Shown here: positions 16,388-24,526 of the stretch, one piece after another
Position numbering within the stretch: the first letter of the stretch is position 1
How the letters are laid out: each line of letters begins with the position of its first letter
From: G963691835 sp963691835
Lineage (GTDB): Bacteria; Pseudomonadota; Alphaproteobacteria; Thalassobaculales; Thalassobaculaceae
Reading direction: 5' to 3'
Length of the DNA: 64,000 bases
NCBI GenBank assembly: GCA_963691835.1
Contig: OY829383.1
Location: forward strand, 2,170,001-2,234,000
The notes under the pieces: model-generated
Told to the model about the DNA's origin: nothing
Databases searched by the model: none
What the model saw: only the letters and a program-made list of their open reading frames with translations
Program-made: the position numbers and the translations under genes

Positions 16388-17125
16388 ATGGCAAACCATA
16401 CCGCATTCGTAACGGGAGCAGGCCAGAACATCGGACGGGCGATCGCCCTCGCTCTCGCGAAAGCGGGGATAGATCTCGTCATCAACGGTTACCGTCGGCA
16501 GGACATCTGCGACGAGACGGCGCGAATGTGCGAGGACCTCGGCGTCAGAACCTTGGTCCTGATGGGCGATGTGGGCTCCGGCGCCCAGTGCCGTGCCATG
16601 GCGGACGCGGCGCGGGAGGCGTTCGGGACCATCGACATCCTGATCAACAACGCCGCGATCCGCCCCTCCAAACCGTTTCTGGAAATGGACGACGAGGACT
16701 GGCACCGGGTCATGAACGTGGACCTCGACGCCGCTTTCTATCTGTCGCGGGCGCTGCTGGGCGGCATGGTCGATGGCGGCTGGGGCCGTATCGTCAACTT
16801 CGCGGGCATGAACGCGATCAACGGTTACACGGGGCGCGCGCCTGTATCTGCGGCGAAACACGGGGTCTGGGGCCTCACCAAGGCGTTGGCGAAGGAATTC
16901 GGGCCCAAAGGAATCACCGTCAACTGCATCTCTCCGGGACCGATCCGGTCAGAGCATGAAGATCCGTCGATGACCGCGCATATCGAGGCCCAGTTGTCGA
17001 AGATCCCGTTGGGCCGCCTTGGGGAGCCGGATGACATCGCGGCCCTCACAGCGTTTCTGTGCTCCGAGGGGGGTGGCTTCGTCTCCGGACAGATGATCGC
17101 TGCGAACGGTGCCGCGCAAAGCTGA
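16388..17125 (+). CDS. SDR-fold protein lacking the catalytic Ser and Tyr
   Basis: This is a short-chain dehydrogenase/reductase fold protein of 245 aa. The nucleotide-binding motif TGAGQNIGRAIA (residues 9-20), the INNAAIR segment and the late VNCISPGPI are normal. The active site is not: the VN(I/V)SS serine strand reads VNFAGMNAI, and the YxxxK motif reads VSAAK with the Lys kept. It may bind NAD(P) without ordinary carbonyl reduction, or use a different mechanism. The ATG at 16388 was chosen over an upstream in-frame codon because GAGAGGA lies about 14-20 bp before it and homology starts four residues later. The neighbours are VOC and MFS genes on the same strand. Confidence 0.85.
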   Translation: MANHTAFVTGAGQNIGRAIALALAKAGIDLVINGYRRQDICDETARMCEDLGVRTLVLMGDVGSGAQCRAMADAAREAFGTIDILINNAAIRPSKPFLEMDDEDWHRVMNVDLDAAFYLSRALLGGMVDGGWGRIVNFAGMNAINGYTGRAPVSAAKHGVWGLTKALAKEFGPKGITVNCISPGPIRSEHEDPSMTAHIEAQLSKIPLGRLGEPDDIAALTAFLCSEGGGFVSGQMIAANGAAQS

Positions 17126-17152
17126 CGCGGCGGCCGTCGCCTGACGGGTGTT

Positions 17153-18361
17153 ATGACGGATCCCTCTGCCTCTTCCGGACGTGTGCCGCTTTGGGTCCGC
17201 CGAGCCTTCGGGGCGCAAGCCTGTCTGCTTGTTGGCATGGGGGTCGGCCGGTTCTCCTATGCGCCGATGGTGCCGGCACTGATCGGCACCGGAACGCTCA
17301 GCGCCGATCAGGCCGGGATCGTCGGCGCCGTCAACCTCGCAGGCTACATCGTGGGCGGCCTTGGCGCGCCGCTTCTGTCCCGGCGTGTCGCCACGCACAG
17401 GCTTCTCAAAGGCTGTCTCCTCGCCTCCGTCCTTTGTCTCGCCTTGAGCGCGGCGCCTGTTGGCTTCATGGGTCTTGCGGCGCTTCGTGGGGTACTCGGG
17501 GTCTTGGTCGCTGTGATGATGATCCTCGGCGTCGCGGCGGCGGCGACGGGCGCGCCACGGGGTAAGGTGGGATTGGCGACCGGTATCGCCTTTACCGGCG
17601 TTGGTCTTGGAATCTTTTTCTCAGCGCTTGGGTTGCCCTGGCTGCTGGATCTTGGTCTGGCCTGGGCTTGGGGCGGGGCGGCGGCGGTTGGTGCCGCGGG
17701 CCTTTTGCTCGGCTTTTGGGGGTGGAGCGGGCCGGAGACTGGCGAGACATCGGCCGCGCCGGCGGGAGCTCATCACGACGACCCAGAGAGTTCCCCGGAA
17801 ATGGGACGGGGTAGGCGGGACGGAATTCGGCTGGTGGCCGCCCAGGCCCTCTTCTCCATCGGCCTGGTGCCGCATTCGATCTGGTGGGTGGATTACTTGG
17901 TGCGCGGACTCGGGTGGCCACTTGCCGAGGGTGGGACGCAATGGATTCTCTTTGGCCTTGGCGCGGTCATGGGCCCGGTTCTGTGGGGCAGGCTGGCTGA
18001 CCGGATCGGTTTCAGCCGGGGCCTTGTCCTCGTCTTCGCCACGCTGTCGGCCGGTATCGCCATTGCGATCATCGCCCCCTCGCCGGCCACCGTGTTGATG
18101 TCCTCGCTCCTTGTGGGCGCCCAGCCGGGCCTGTCCGCCATCATCGCGGGCCGAGCGCGGGAGGCGATGGGAACCTCGGCGATGGTCGTGCTCTGGCGGT
18201 GGATGGTGGTGGCGGTTGGCGCCGGCCAGCTTTTCGGCGGCTGGGGTCTGGTCTGGCTCGTCTCTGTCACCGGTGATTATGTGCCGGTCTTCCTGATCGG
18301 GGCCGCCGCCATGGCCGGGGGCGCTGTCCTGTCGGTGGGACTGGGGCGCCGTCCGGTCTGA
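17153..18361 (+). CDS. YbfB/YjiJ-family MFS transporter
   Basis: A 402 aa inner-membrane carrier with about twelve hydrophobic segments. The N-terminal LVGMGVGRFSYAPMVPALI is the pattern of the YbfB/YjiJ MFS family (GxGRFxYxPxxP). GYIVGGLGAPLLSRRVATHR carries the loop 2-3 motif, and GRLADRIGFSRGLVLVF repeats it in the second half. A hydrophilic central loop rich in Pro, Glu and Ser lies at about residues 195-225. It follows the SDR gene by 27 bp and is likely the transporter of the same small operon; substrate unknown. Confidence 0.85.
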   Translation: MTDPSASSGRVPLWVRRAFGAQACLLVGMGVGRFSYAPMVPALIGTGTLSADQAGIVGAVNLAGYIVGGLGAPLLSRRVATHRLLKGCLLASVLCLALSAAPVGFMGLAALRGVLGVLVAVMMILGVAAAATGAPRGKVGLATGIAFTGVGLGIFFSALGLPWLLDLGLAWAWGGAAAVGAAGLLLGFWGWSGPETGETSAAPAGAHHDDPESSPEMGRGRRDGIRLVAAQALFSIGLVPHSIWWVDYLVRGLGWPLAEGGTQWILFGLGAVMGPVLWGRLADRIGFSRGLVLVFATLSAGIAIAIIAPSPATVLMSSLLVGAQPGLSAIIAGRAREAMGTSAMVVLWRWMVVAVGAGQLFGGWGLVWLVSVTGDYVPVFLIGAAAMAGGAVLSVGLGRRPV

Positions 18362-18367
18362 TCCCCC

Positions 18368-18916
18368 TCAGGCGGCCGCCTTGCCAAGCCGGGCGCGTTC
18401 GGTCGCCCGCATGCTTCTGAGATAGCGGAGTGTGAGCACATAGCTCAGCCAAGCGAGCCCAGCCGTCCACGGAATGGATCCAAGGAGCAGTGGCTCCCCC
18501 CACTCCTCAAAGACGGCAACAATGACGGCCAAGGTGGCGTCCCACCGGTCAGTGCCGACAGTCATTGTCATGTCCAACCGGTCGACGAAATCCCAGAACC
18601 CCGTCAGTTCGTCCCATCGTCCGAGCATGAGTTTCCCGGTGACAATGAAGACGTAGAAGAACAGCGGCAGGGTGAAGATGTTCGACACCCACGTCCAAGC
18701 CAGGGCGATGACGAGACTGAAATCCCACTGCGGGCGGACGACCTTGATCGCGCCCCAAACGAAGACGGCGACCAACATCTGCAGGCCAAAGAACGGGGTC
18801 AGTGCCGAGCCGACACCAACCATAACGCCGCGCGCCGTATACCGGGCGGACCCTCTGCCGCGCAGGATCGGGATCACAAGCTTGAAGCGGATCAGCCGCC
18901 CGAGATTGCAGGCCAT
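18368..18916 (-). CDS. DUF2062 membrane protein
   Basis: The 182 aa protein matches the DUF2062 pattern: GVMVGVGSALTPFFGLQMLVAVFVWGAIKV, with the family's small-residue helix and P-x-G-xQ turn at about residues 30-60 (described in parts), then ALAWTWVSNIFTLPLFFYVFIVTGKLMLG with the conserved NP/NxxTLP-like turn. At least three membrane segments are visible, the last near residues 145-165. The family's role is unknown; it is an inner-membrane protein. The gene converges with the MFS gene, with 6 bp between stops. Confidence 0.82.
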   Translation of the reverse strand: MACNLGRLIRFKLVIPILRGRGSARYTARGVMVGVGSALTPFFGLQMLVAVFVWGAIKVVRPQWDFSLVIALAWTWVSNIFTLPLFFYVFIVTGKLMLGRWDELTGFWDFVDRLDMTMTVGTDRWDATLAVIVAVFEEWGEPLLLGSIPWTAGLAWLSYVLTLRYLRSMRATERARLGKAAA

Positions 18917-19257
18917 TGTCGCGGAGTTCCGGGTCCGAAAGGGGTCGGTCTTGGTTCAAATTATCCGGGCCCGAAGCGGATAGGGATGGGGGCTGCACTG
19001 CCAGCACATACCCATCCCTCTCCGACCGAACGTCCGGAAGCGTCGGTCACATATGTCGAGCAAGCCCCGTCCACGCAAGGCCCGTTCATCTCTTGGTCGG
19101 CGGGGTCGTTGGAAAATTGCCCTTTCAGGGGATTGGAGCGGGTGAGCCGGTTGAGGATTTGGATCCGCGACCTCAAATCTAAGGTGAGTTGATGCTCTCG
19201 CAGCCAGTCTTGAGACATCGCTCCTTCCGATCCGTTGCCCTGACCAAGGAGCTCTCC
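18917..19257. other. Gap with no supported gene
   Basis: These 341 bp separate two divergently transcribed genes and should hold both promoters. An 85-codon minus-strand frame (19218 down to 18961) has a purine-rich leader but lies across the leader of the plus-strand VOC gene and shows no family motif. I see no RNA gene or clear hairpin terminator. Confidence 0.5.
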
Positions 19258-19710
19258 ATGTCCGACACCCCAAAAGCCCGTGCCGTGGGCGTCAATCACG
19301 TGGCGTTGGAGGTTGATGACATTGACGAGGCGCTGGCCTTCTACGGAAAGCTATTCTCGTTCGAGCTGAGAGGGAAACGCGAGACCATGGCGTTCATCGA
19401 TCTTGGCGACCAGTTCATCGCTTTACAGAAAGGCCGCAAGCAAGCCCCAGACGACGGGCGGCATCTGGGGATCGTCGTGGACGATCGTGAGGCTGTACGG
19501 GCGGCCCTCGTGGATGTTGGCGTGGAGCCCTTGCCTGGCCGCTTCCTCGACTTCATGGATCCGTGGGGCAACCGGATTGAGATCATTCCCTACGAGAACA
19601 TCCAATTCACCAAGGCGCCCAACGTTCTTCGGGGCATGGGGATGGGTGACCTGACCAAGAATGACAAAGCGATCTCGGAGCTGACCGACAAGGGCATGGC
19701 GCCGGACTGA
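19258..19710 (+). CDS. VOC-superfamily (glyoxalase-like) single-domain protein
   Basis: At 150 aa this is one complete pair of VOC repeats. VGVNHVALEVDDIDEALAFYGKLF carries the first metal His (NHVAL). AFIDLGDQFIALQKG carries a Gln/Glu-type strand, DDGRHLGIVVDDREAVRAAL the second His, and DPWGNRIEIIPYENIQF the final Glu-bearing strand. Such proteins include lactoylglutathione lyase relatives, antibiotic-binding proteins and others; the function is not decidable. The ATG at 19258 has AAGGAG eight bases upstream, and the open frame further upstream is not needed. It stands alone. Confidence 0.82.
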   Translation: MSDTPKARAVGVNHVALEVDDIDEALAFYGKLFSFELRGKRETMAFIDLGDQFIALQKGRKQAPDDGRHLGIVVDDREAVRAALVDVGVEPLPGRFLDFMDPWGNRIEIIPYENIQFTKAPNVLRGMGMGDLTKNDKAISELTDKGMAPD

Positions 19711-19724
19711 GGCGTCGTTAACCG

Positions 19725-20303
19725 CTAAGGCGCCTTCACGGTCATCGGTATTCCGGCCACGATCAGGAAGACCTTGCCGGCGAAGGCCGCAATGGCTTGA
19801 TGGAGGCGTCCGGCGTGATCCCGGAAGGCCCGTGCCATGGCGTTCTCTGGAACGATCGAGAGGCCGACTTCGTTCGAGACGAAGATCAACTCAATGTCAG
19901 ACGTGGCCGTCTTTGTCTCAAGAAAGGCCAGCAGTGTGGCTGTTTCGGCTTCAACACTCCGCTCTGCCATCATCAGGTTCGTGACCCAGAGCGTCAGGCA
20001 ATCGATCAGGACGACCGGAGGCGGGCGGCCAGTCTCCTCCGCTTCGGCGATCAGGGTGCCGATGGCGCCGACCAGGTCGGTCGGCGTTTCGACCGTGCGC
20101 CAACCCTGTCCGGACCGGTCATCCCGATGCCGGGCAATCCGGTCCGCCATTTCCGCGTCGAATGCCTGGGCGGTTGCGAGATAGACCGCCTGTTTTCCTG
20201 AGGTGCGCGCCCGCTCCAGCACCAGAGTCTCGGCAAAACGGGTCTTGCCCGAACGGGCGCCGCCGAGAACGAGTGTCACGGACGTGCTGTTATCGCCGCT
20301 CAC
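19725..20303 (-). CDS. cobU: Adenosylcobinamide kinase / adenosylcobinamide-phosphate guanylyltransferase
   Basis: This bifunctional enzyme phosphorylates adenosylcobinamide and transfers GMP to it in late cobalamin synthesis; it acts in the cytoplasm. The 192 aa protein has LVLGGARSGKTRFAE, the P-loop (residues 11-25), then VYLATAQAFDAEMADRIARHR with the conserved RIxxH, and VLIDCLTLWVTNLM with the DCLTLW signature. The C-terminal VSNEVGLSIVPE is also typical. It begins with GTG at 20303, 28 bp after the thiolase-like gene on the same strand, an odd neighbour for a cobalamin gene. No other cob gene or B12 riboswitch is seen nearby, so it is probably a salvage or dispersed gene. Confidence 0.93.
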   Translation of the reverse strand: MSGDNSTSVTLVLGGARSGKTRFAETLVLERARTSGKQAVYLATAQAFDAEMADRIARHRDDRSGQGWRTVETPTDLVGAIGTLIAEAEETGRPPPVVLIDCLTLWVTNLMMAERSVEAETATLLAFLETKTATSDIELIFVSNEVGLSIVPENAMARAFRDHAGRLHQAIAAFAGKVFLIVAGIPMTVKAP

Positions 20304-20331
20304 AAGACCGCACCCCGGCTTGCTTCTTCAA

Positions 20332-21495
20332 TCAAACCGTCGACCCGGTGCCTAGAACGGCGGTCGCTTCGGAGGAGAACATGCCGCCGTTTCCATGGGC
20401 GAGGCTGATCTCCACGTCTGCAACCTGACGGGCGCCGCACTCTCCCCTCGCCTGGCGTACCGCCTCGACGATGGTGAACATGCCGAGCATGCCGGGATGG
20501 GTGCAAGACAGACCCCCGCCATAGGTGTTCAGCGGCAGGGATCCGCCAGGCGCGATCCGCCCACCGGAGATGAACGCCCCGCCCTCGCCCTTCTCACAGA
20601 ACCCAAGATCCTCGACCAGGGTAATGCCGTTGATCGTGAACGCGTCGTAGACCTGCAGCACATCCACATCCTTCGGCCCAACCCCGGCCATGGCGTAGGC
20701 CCGCTTTCCGCTGTCCACGGCACAGGTGGTGGTGAGGTCCGGCATCATGGTGATTGTACGGTGGGACAGCGCTCCCGCGACGCCCAGCAAGTAAACGGGT
20801 GGTTTTGGCAGGTCCTTGGCCCTGTCGGCCGGTGTCATCACGATCGCGCCTCCGCCATCGGTGACGAGGCAGCAGTCCCGTACGGTCAACGGATCGCACA
20901 CAAGCCGGGCGTCGATCACATCCTGGACTGTCAGCGGCTCCCGGTTGAAGGCTTCGGGATTGAGGCCGGCCCACGCCCGTGCCGCGACGGCGACCTCGGC
21001 CAACTGCTCCCGTGTGGTGCCGAATTCGTGCATGTGCCGTGCGGTTGCCAGTGCATAGCCGATCATCGGATAGCGAGGCTTGTACGGCCGTTCGTAGGGA
21101 AACAGCTCCTGCGTCGAAGGCGACACGAGGCGGCCCGAGGCGGAGCGTTGGTTGCTGCCATAGGTGATCAGAGCCACGTCACACAGCCCGGCTTCCAATG
21201 CCTGGGCGGCGTTCAGCATTTGAAAGACCGCTGATGAGCCGCCGACATTGGTGCCGTCCGAGGTGGTGACCTGCGGCCCGATCCCGAGATACTCCGCGAA
21301 GGACAACCCCGGGAAGGAGGCATGCAGGCTGACGGAGTAGAGGCCGTTCACGTCCTTCAAGGAGAGCCCGCAGTCCTCCAGAGCGGCGAGAGAAGCCTCC
21401 GCCATAATCTCCATGTGGCTCATGCCCGGCGCCTCGCCCAGGCAGGCGGTGGAGGCGCCGACGACAGCGGTCTTGCCGCGAAGCGGATGGGTCAT
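20332..21495 (-). CDS. Thiolase-superfamily protein without the catalytic cysteines
   Basis: The 387 aa protein has a thiolase fold: KTAVVGASTACLG at the N-terminus, LVTDGGGAIVMTPADRAKD mid-protein, VDVLQVYDAFTINGITLVEDLG, then NTYGGGLSCTHPGMLGMF with the GHP-type His. The nucleophile position before GSSAVF reads Asn (DGTNVGGSS), and the C-terminal CxGGG motif reads HGNGG. Both thiolysis cysteines are therefore missing. This matches SCPx/Ltp2-like proteins, some of which are retro-aldolases working with a DUF35 partner. Such a partner is encoded immediately upstream with a 4 nt overlap. A carbon-carbon lyase role in side-chain or acyl-CoA catabolism is inferred. Confidence 0.85.
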   Translation of the reverse strand: MTHPLRGKTAVVGASTACLGEAPGMSHMEIMAEASLAALEDCGLSLKDVNGLYSVSLHASFPGLSFAEYLGIGPQVTTSDGTNVGGSSAVFQMLNAAQALEAGLCDVALITYGSNQRSASGRLVSPSTQELFPYERPYKPRYPMIGYALATARHMHEFGTTREQLAEVAVAARAWAGLNPEAFNREPLTVQDVIDARLVCDPLTVRDCCLVTDGGGAIVMTPADRAKDLPKPPVYLLGVAGALSHRTITMMPDLTTTCAVDSGKRAYAMAGVGPKDVDVLQVYDAFTINGITLVEDLGFCEKGEGGAFISGGRIAPGGSLPLNTYGGGLSCTHPGMLGMFTIVEAVRQARGECGARQVADVEISLAHGNGGMFSSEATAVLGTGSTV

Positions 21496-21893
21496 GACGT
21501 CTCTCCCGCCGGCTCGAACACGACAACGGTCTCACCGTCTTCTTCCACCAGTTTGGCTTTTACCGGCAGGCCGATCGCGACGTCTTCGGGCGCGATCCCA
21601 TCGACTCGGCTCATCATCCGGACACCCTCTTCGAGGTCGACCAGCGCCACGTTCCAGGAACCGCCGTCCTGTGGTCTCCGCCGGATGACGCTGGTTGAGT
21701 AGACCGTTCCCGAACCGGAGGGCGTGACCCAATCCAGATTTCGGCTGCCGCAGGACGGGCACATTAGCCGAGGCGTGAAGACATGGGCGCCGCAGTCGCC
21801 GCAACGCTGGATGCGCCAGTCACCCGATGACAGATAGGCGAAGTACTGCGTGTCCGCCCCGCCACTTTCCGCGTTAGACATGCCGTCGGTCAT
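21492..21893 (-). CDS. Zn-ribbon OB-fold protein (DUF35 family)
   Basis: A 133 aa DUF35 protein. The N-terminal zinc ribbon is CGDCGAHVFTPRLMCPSCG (about residues 36-54, two CxxC pairs), followed by an OB fold with SGTVYSTSVIRR, NVALVDLEEGVRMMSRV and PVKAKLVEEDG. DUF35 proteins form complexes with thiolase-like enzymes and carry acyl-CoA or stabilise the partner. Here the stop overlaps the thiolase-like start by 4 nt (ATGA), and its start abuts the VOC gene stop, so a complex with the 20332-21495 product is very likely. Confidence 0.9.
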   Translation of the reverse strand: MTDGMSNAESGGADTQYFAYLSSGDWRIQRCGDCGAHVFTPRLMCPSCGSRNLDWVTPSGSGTVYSTSVIRRRPQDGGSWNVALVDLEEGVRMMSRVDGIAPEDVAIGLPVKAKLVEEDGETVVVFEPAGETS

Positions 21894-22816
21894 CAGTCTT
21901 CCCCCTCAACGAACTCCAGGATGGTGCCATGGGCGTCTGGCGCCGCTATGCGGATGACGGCACGATTGCCCCCACCCGTCCGGTCTCTGCATTCCGCGAA
22001 GGCGGAACCCCCTTCTTCCAGACAGCCGATAAGCCGCCCAAGATCCGGCGCCCTGAGGCGTAGCGCGACACCGACCGGCCGGTCTTCCGGGCGTGGCGGC
22101 GAGACTTGAATGCCGGAGAAGCGGTTGGCCATCGCGTCCGGTGTGATGATCTCGACCGTCCTAACCGGTGCCTTCACAAGCACCCGCTCGTCACTTGCGG
22201 AGACCGCTTCGTCCCCGAATACAGACGCGTGGAATGGCGCCAGATCGGCCGGACGATCGGCGCAGATAATCGTTCCCAGCACCTTGTCGACACCGTTTGG
22301 CTGGTGGAGCCAGTCCGGCACCCAGACAAGGTCGGGTTTGTGCTGATGGCAGAGGAAGTAGCCGACATTCGGATGACTGTCTTCGAGCAGCATCGCGAGG
22401 GAAACAACCGCCTCATCCATATGCCCGTCGGGCAGCCGGACAGGGCGTCGAAAATCCACCAAGCCTTTGGACGGCCCATCCCGCCCAAGAACCGTGGCGT
22501 GGTCTCCCGCTGCGTCCTTCGAATGCAGTGCCGTCATCGAGAGCCCCTCGCGCTGGGCCAGGACATCCGCGATCACGCGACCGAACCTGAAACCGTCCGC
22601 GTTGACCGGATCATCCACCCGGTCCGGGTCTCCCACGGAGATCAACTCCACGAAGTTGGCCGGGAACATCACTAGGCTGTTGGTCGTTCCCCAAGGATGC
22701 CGGCCGATCGGAGAGGGAGAAAACCCCATGCAACGGAACGTCTCGATCGCCGCGTCCAGGTCGTGGACGGCCAACAGCGGATGCTCAAGGCCGAAAGGCA
22801 GGTTGTCGATGGCCAT
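21893..22816 (-). CDS. VOC-superfamily (glyoxalase-like) protein
   Basis: The 307 aa protein opens with LEHPLLAVHDLDAAIETFRCMGF, a VOC beta-alpha unit with a candidate metal His. PANFVELISVGDPDRV carries a Glu on strand four, and KVLGTIICADRPADLAPFHASVF begins the second half. C-terminal AHGTILEFVEGED provides the last Glu-bearing strand. It belongs to the glyoxalase-like_3 style of long VOC proteins. It is first in the VOC, DUF35, thiolase run and abuts the DUF35 start by one base, which suggests that it works on the same substrate class. The activity is not assignable. Confidence 0.78.
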   Translation of the reverse strand: MAIDNLPFGLEHPLLAVHDLDAAIETFRCMGFSPSPIGRHPWGTTNSLVMFPANFVELISVGDPDRVDDPVNADGFRFGRVIADVLAQREGLSMTALHSKDAAGDHATVLGRDGPSKGLVDFRRPVRLPDGHMDEAVVSLAMLLEDSHPNVGYFLCHQHKPDLVWVPDWLHQPNGVDKVLGTIICADRPADLAPFHASVFGDEAVSASDERVLVKAPVRTVEIITPDAMANRFSGIQVSPPRPEDRPVGVALRLRAPDLGRLIGCLEEGGSAFAECRDRTGGGNRAVIRIAAPDAHGTILEFVEGED

Positions 22817-22836
22817 GCGCGCTCCGCGTGCTGTCG

Positions 22837-24381
22837 CTAGATCACCCGGCCGCAGGCCCGGGCCCTGGGATCACCGACCGCCGTGGCGGTGCCGTCCGGG
22901 GCAAGCCCAATCGCCTGACACACGGCCATGGAGGTATCCCGTCCCTCAAGCGGGGTGAAGGTGAGCCCCAGTTTCTCCGCCAAGGGCTCGGCGACCGTCG
23001 CCAGCTCTGCGTCCGAGTAGAGAGACTCGACCTCCGCGTGGAGGCGGACTGTATCCACGGCCTCTTGAAGGGGCTTCTTGAGGACACGGTGATTGAACAG
23101 GACCTGCATCAGCCCGGTCGGAATCCGGGTGGAGCCAGATGCGCCCAACGCCAGGACCACACGGCCGTTCTCGAGCGCGAGCGTCGGCATCATGCTGCTG
23201 GTGGGGCGCTTACCGCCCGCGACGCTGTTGGGCGAGCCCTCCCACGGCACAAACAGGGTCATCTGATTGTTGAGCAGAATACCAGTGACGGGCGTTACGA
23301 TACCGGAATGATTATTGTTGGAGAACGTGATGGAGACGCCGTTCCCCTCGGCATCGATCGCGCTCAAGCTTGTCGTTTCTGAGGATTCCCGCGCGCTCGC
23401 AATCGCGTCCCGGGGGTCTGGGACAAAGCCCGGGTCACCCAGCGCCAGGCTCCTCAGGCGGAACATCTCCAGCATCGCGCGGGCCAAAGGCTCCCAGTGC
23501 TGGCCTTCGATGGCGGCAGGTCCCGACGCCTCCAAGACTTCCAGCCCATGGGTGACGAGCATGCCCGAGGACGGCGGCGGGACGGTGAACACATCCAGCC
23601 CGTCAAAGCGTCCATGCGCCGGCTTCCGCCAGATCGCGCGGTAGTTCAGCAAGTCGTCGGCGACCAGGAAACCGTGATTGGCAGCCATATCGGCGACGAT
23701 GGCCTTCGCGATCGCCCCCTCGTAGAAGGGTCTGTCGCCTTCTTCGGCGACCTGCCGGAGGCTCTCCCCATAGTCCGGGTTGGTGGCCGCATCTCCTTCC
23801 ACATAGAGCGCGCCGTCCTTGGTATGGACGCGGATGATCTCGGGGCCAAGACGCATCAATGCCTCAGACCGGGACATCCTCAAAGCCGATTTCTTTGAAA
23901 CAGTGAAGCCGTCAACGGCCAGACGAATGGCGGGCTCCATAACCTCCCGCCACGGCATGCGCCCGAAACGGGCGTGCGCGGCGACAAACCCGCGGGCGGT
24001 GCCCGGGACGGCAACCGACCGGTGTCCCCGCTCGTTATCCCGTCCTTTGACGAAGATGCCATATCCCGCGCGGGGAACAGCCTGCTGATAAAGCGTGTAT
24101 CGGGCGGAAACCGGCGCCACGCCAAGAAAGTCGAGAGAGGTCGTCTCGCCGCTGGCGGCATCATGGATGGTCATGAACCCGCCCGCACCGAGACCACTAT
24201 CGAGCGGCTCGACCACACCCATGGCGAAGGCGGCGGCGATGATGGCGTCGATGGCATTGCCACCGGCCTCCAAAACGGTCAGTCCGGCTGCCGTCGCATC
24301 CGGATTCCCGGCCGCGATGGCGCCCCGTTTGAGGGGGGCGGTCTGCCATGTCTGTTGTGAGGGATGCGTGTCGGGTGCCAT
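22837..24381 (-). CDS. ggt: Gamma-glutamyltransferase family protein (Ntn hydrolase)
   Basis: A 514 aa N-terminal-nucleophile hydrolase that would self-cleave into two subunits. RGAIAAGNPDATAAGLTVLEAGGNAIDAI and GLGAGGFMTIHD (described by parts) form the large-subunit N-terminus. PPPSSGMLVTHGLEVLE precedes the cleavage site ETTSLSAIDAEGNGVSIT at about residue 336, where the second Thr region is the nucleophile. SMMPTLALENGRVVLALGASGST is the oxyanion region. The usual TTHxS reads TTSLS. No signal peptide is visible, so a cytoplasmic location is likely, unlike periplasmic glutathione-degrading enzymes. It lies 20 bp upstream of the VOC-thiolase run on the same strand. Substrates may be gamma-glutamyl compounds other than glutathione. 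Confidence 0.9.
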   Translation of the reverse strand: MAPDTHPSQQTWQTAPLKRGAIAAGNPDATAAGLTVLEAGGNAIDAIIAAAFAMGVVEPLDSGLGAGGFMTIHDAASGETTSLDFLGVAPVSARYTLYQQAVPRAGYGIFVKGRDNERGHRSVAVPGTARGFVAAHARFGRMPWREVMEPAIRLAVDGFTVSKKSALRMSRSEALMRLGPEIIRVHTKDGALYVEGDAATNPDYGESLRQVAEEGDRPFYEGAIAKAIVADMAANHGFLVADDLLNYRAIWRKPAHGRFDGLDVFTVPPPSSGMLVTHGLEVLEASGPAAIEGQHWEPLARAMLEMFRLRSLALGDPGFVPDPRDAIASARESSETTSLSAIDAEGNGVSITFSNNNHSGIVTPVTGILLNNQMTLFVPWEGSPNSVAGGKRPTSSMMPTLALENGRVVLALGASGSTRIPTGLMQVLFNHRVLKKPLQEAVDTVRLHAEVESLYSDAELATVAEPLAEKLGLTFTPLEGRDTSMAVCQAIGLAPDGTATAVGDPRARACGRVI

Positions 24382-24526
24382 GGCGGGAGGCTAGACCGCT
24401 GGGGCTTGGGAAACAATTCCCGTTTGCCCGGGGGCTCGACCTCCGCGTATGACGCACCAGATTTCAAGAGGCCGGGGCAGACCCTCCCGGCAGCCACCAA
24501 GCAAAGCACAACCTGAGGAGCCTACC

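Noticed and set aside
18961..19218. An 85-codon minus-strand frame with GGAAGGAG just before its ATG
   Set aside because: The ribosome-like site is only two bases from the ATG, the frame covers the leader of the plus-strand VOC gene, and no motif is visible. Too weak to annotate.
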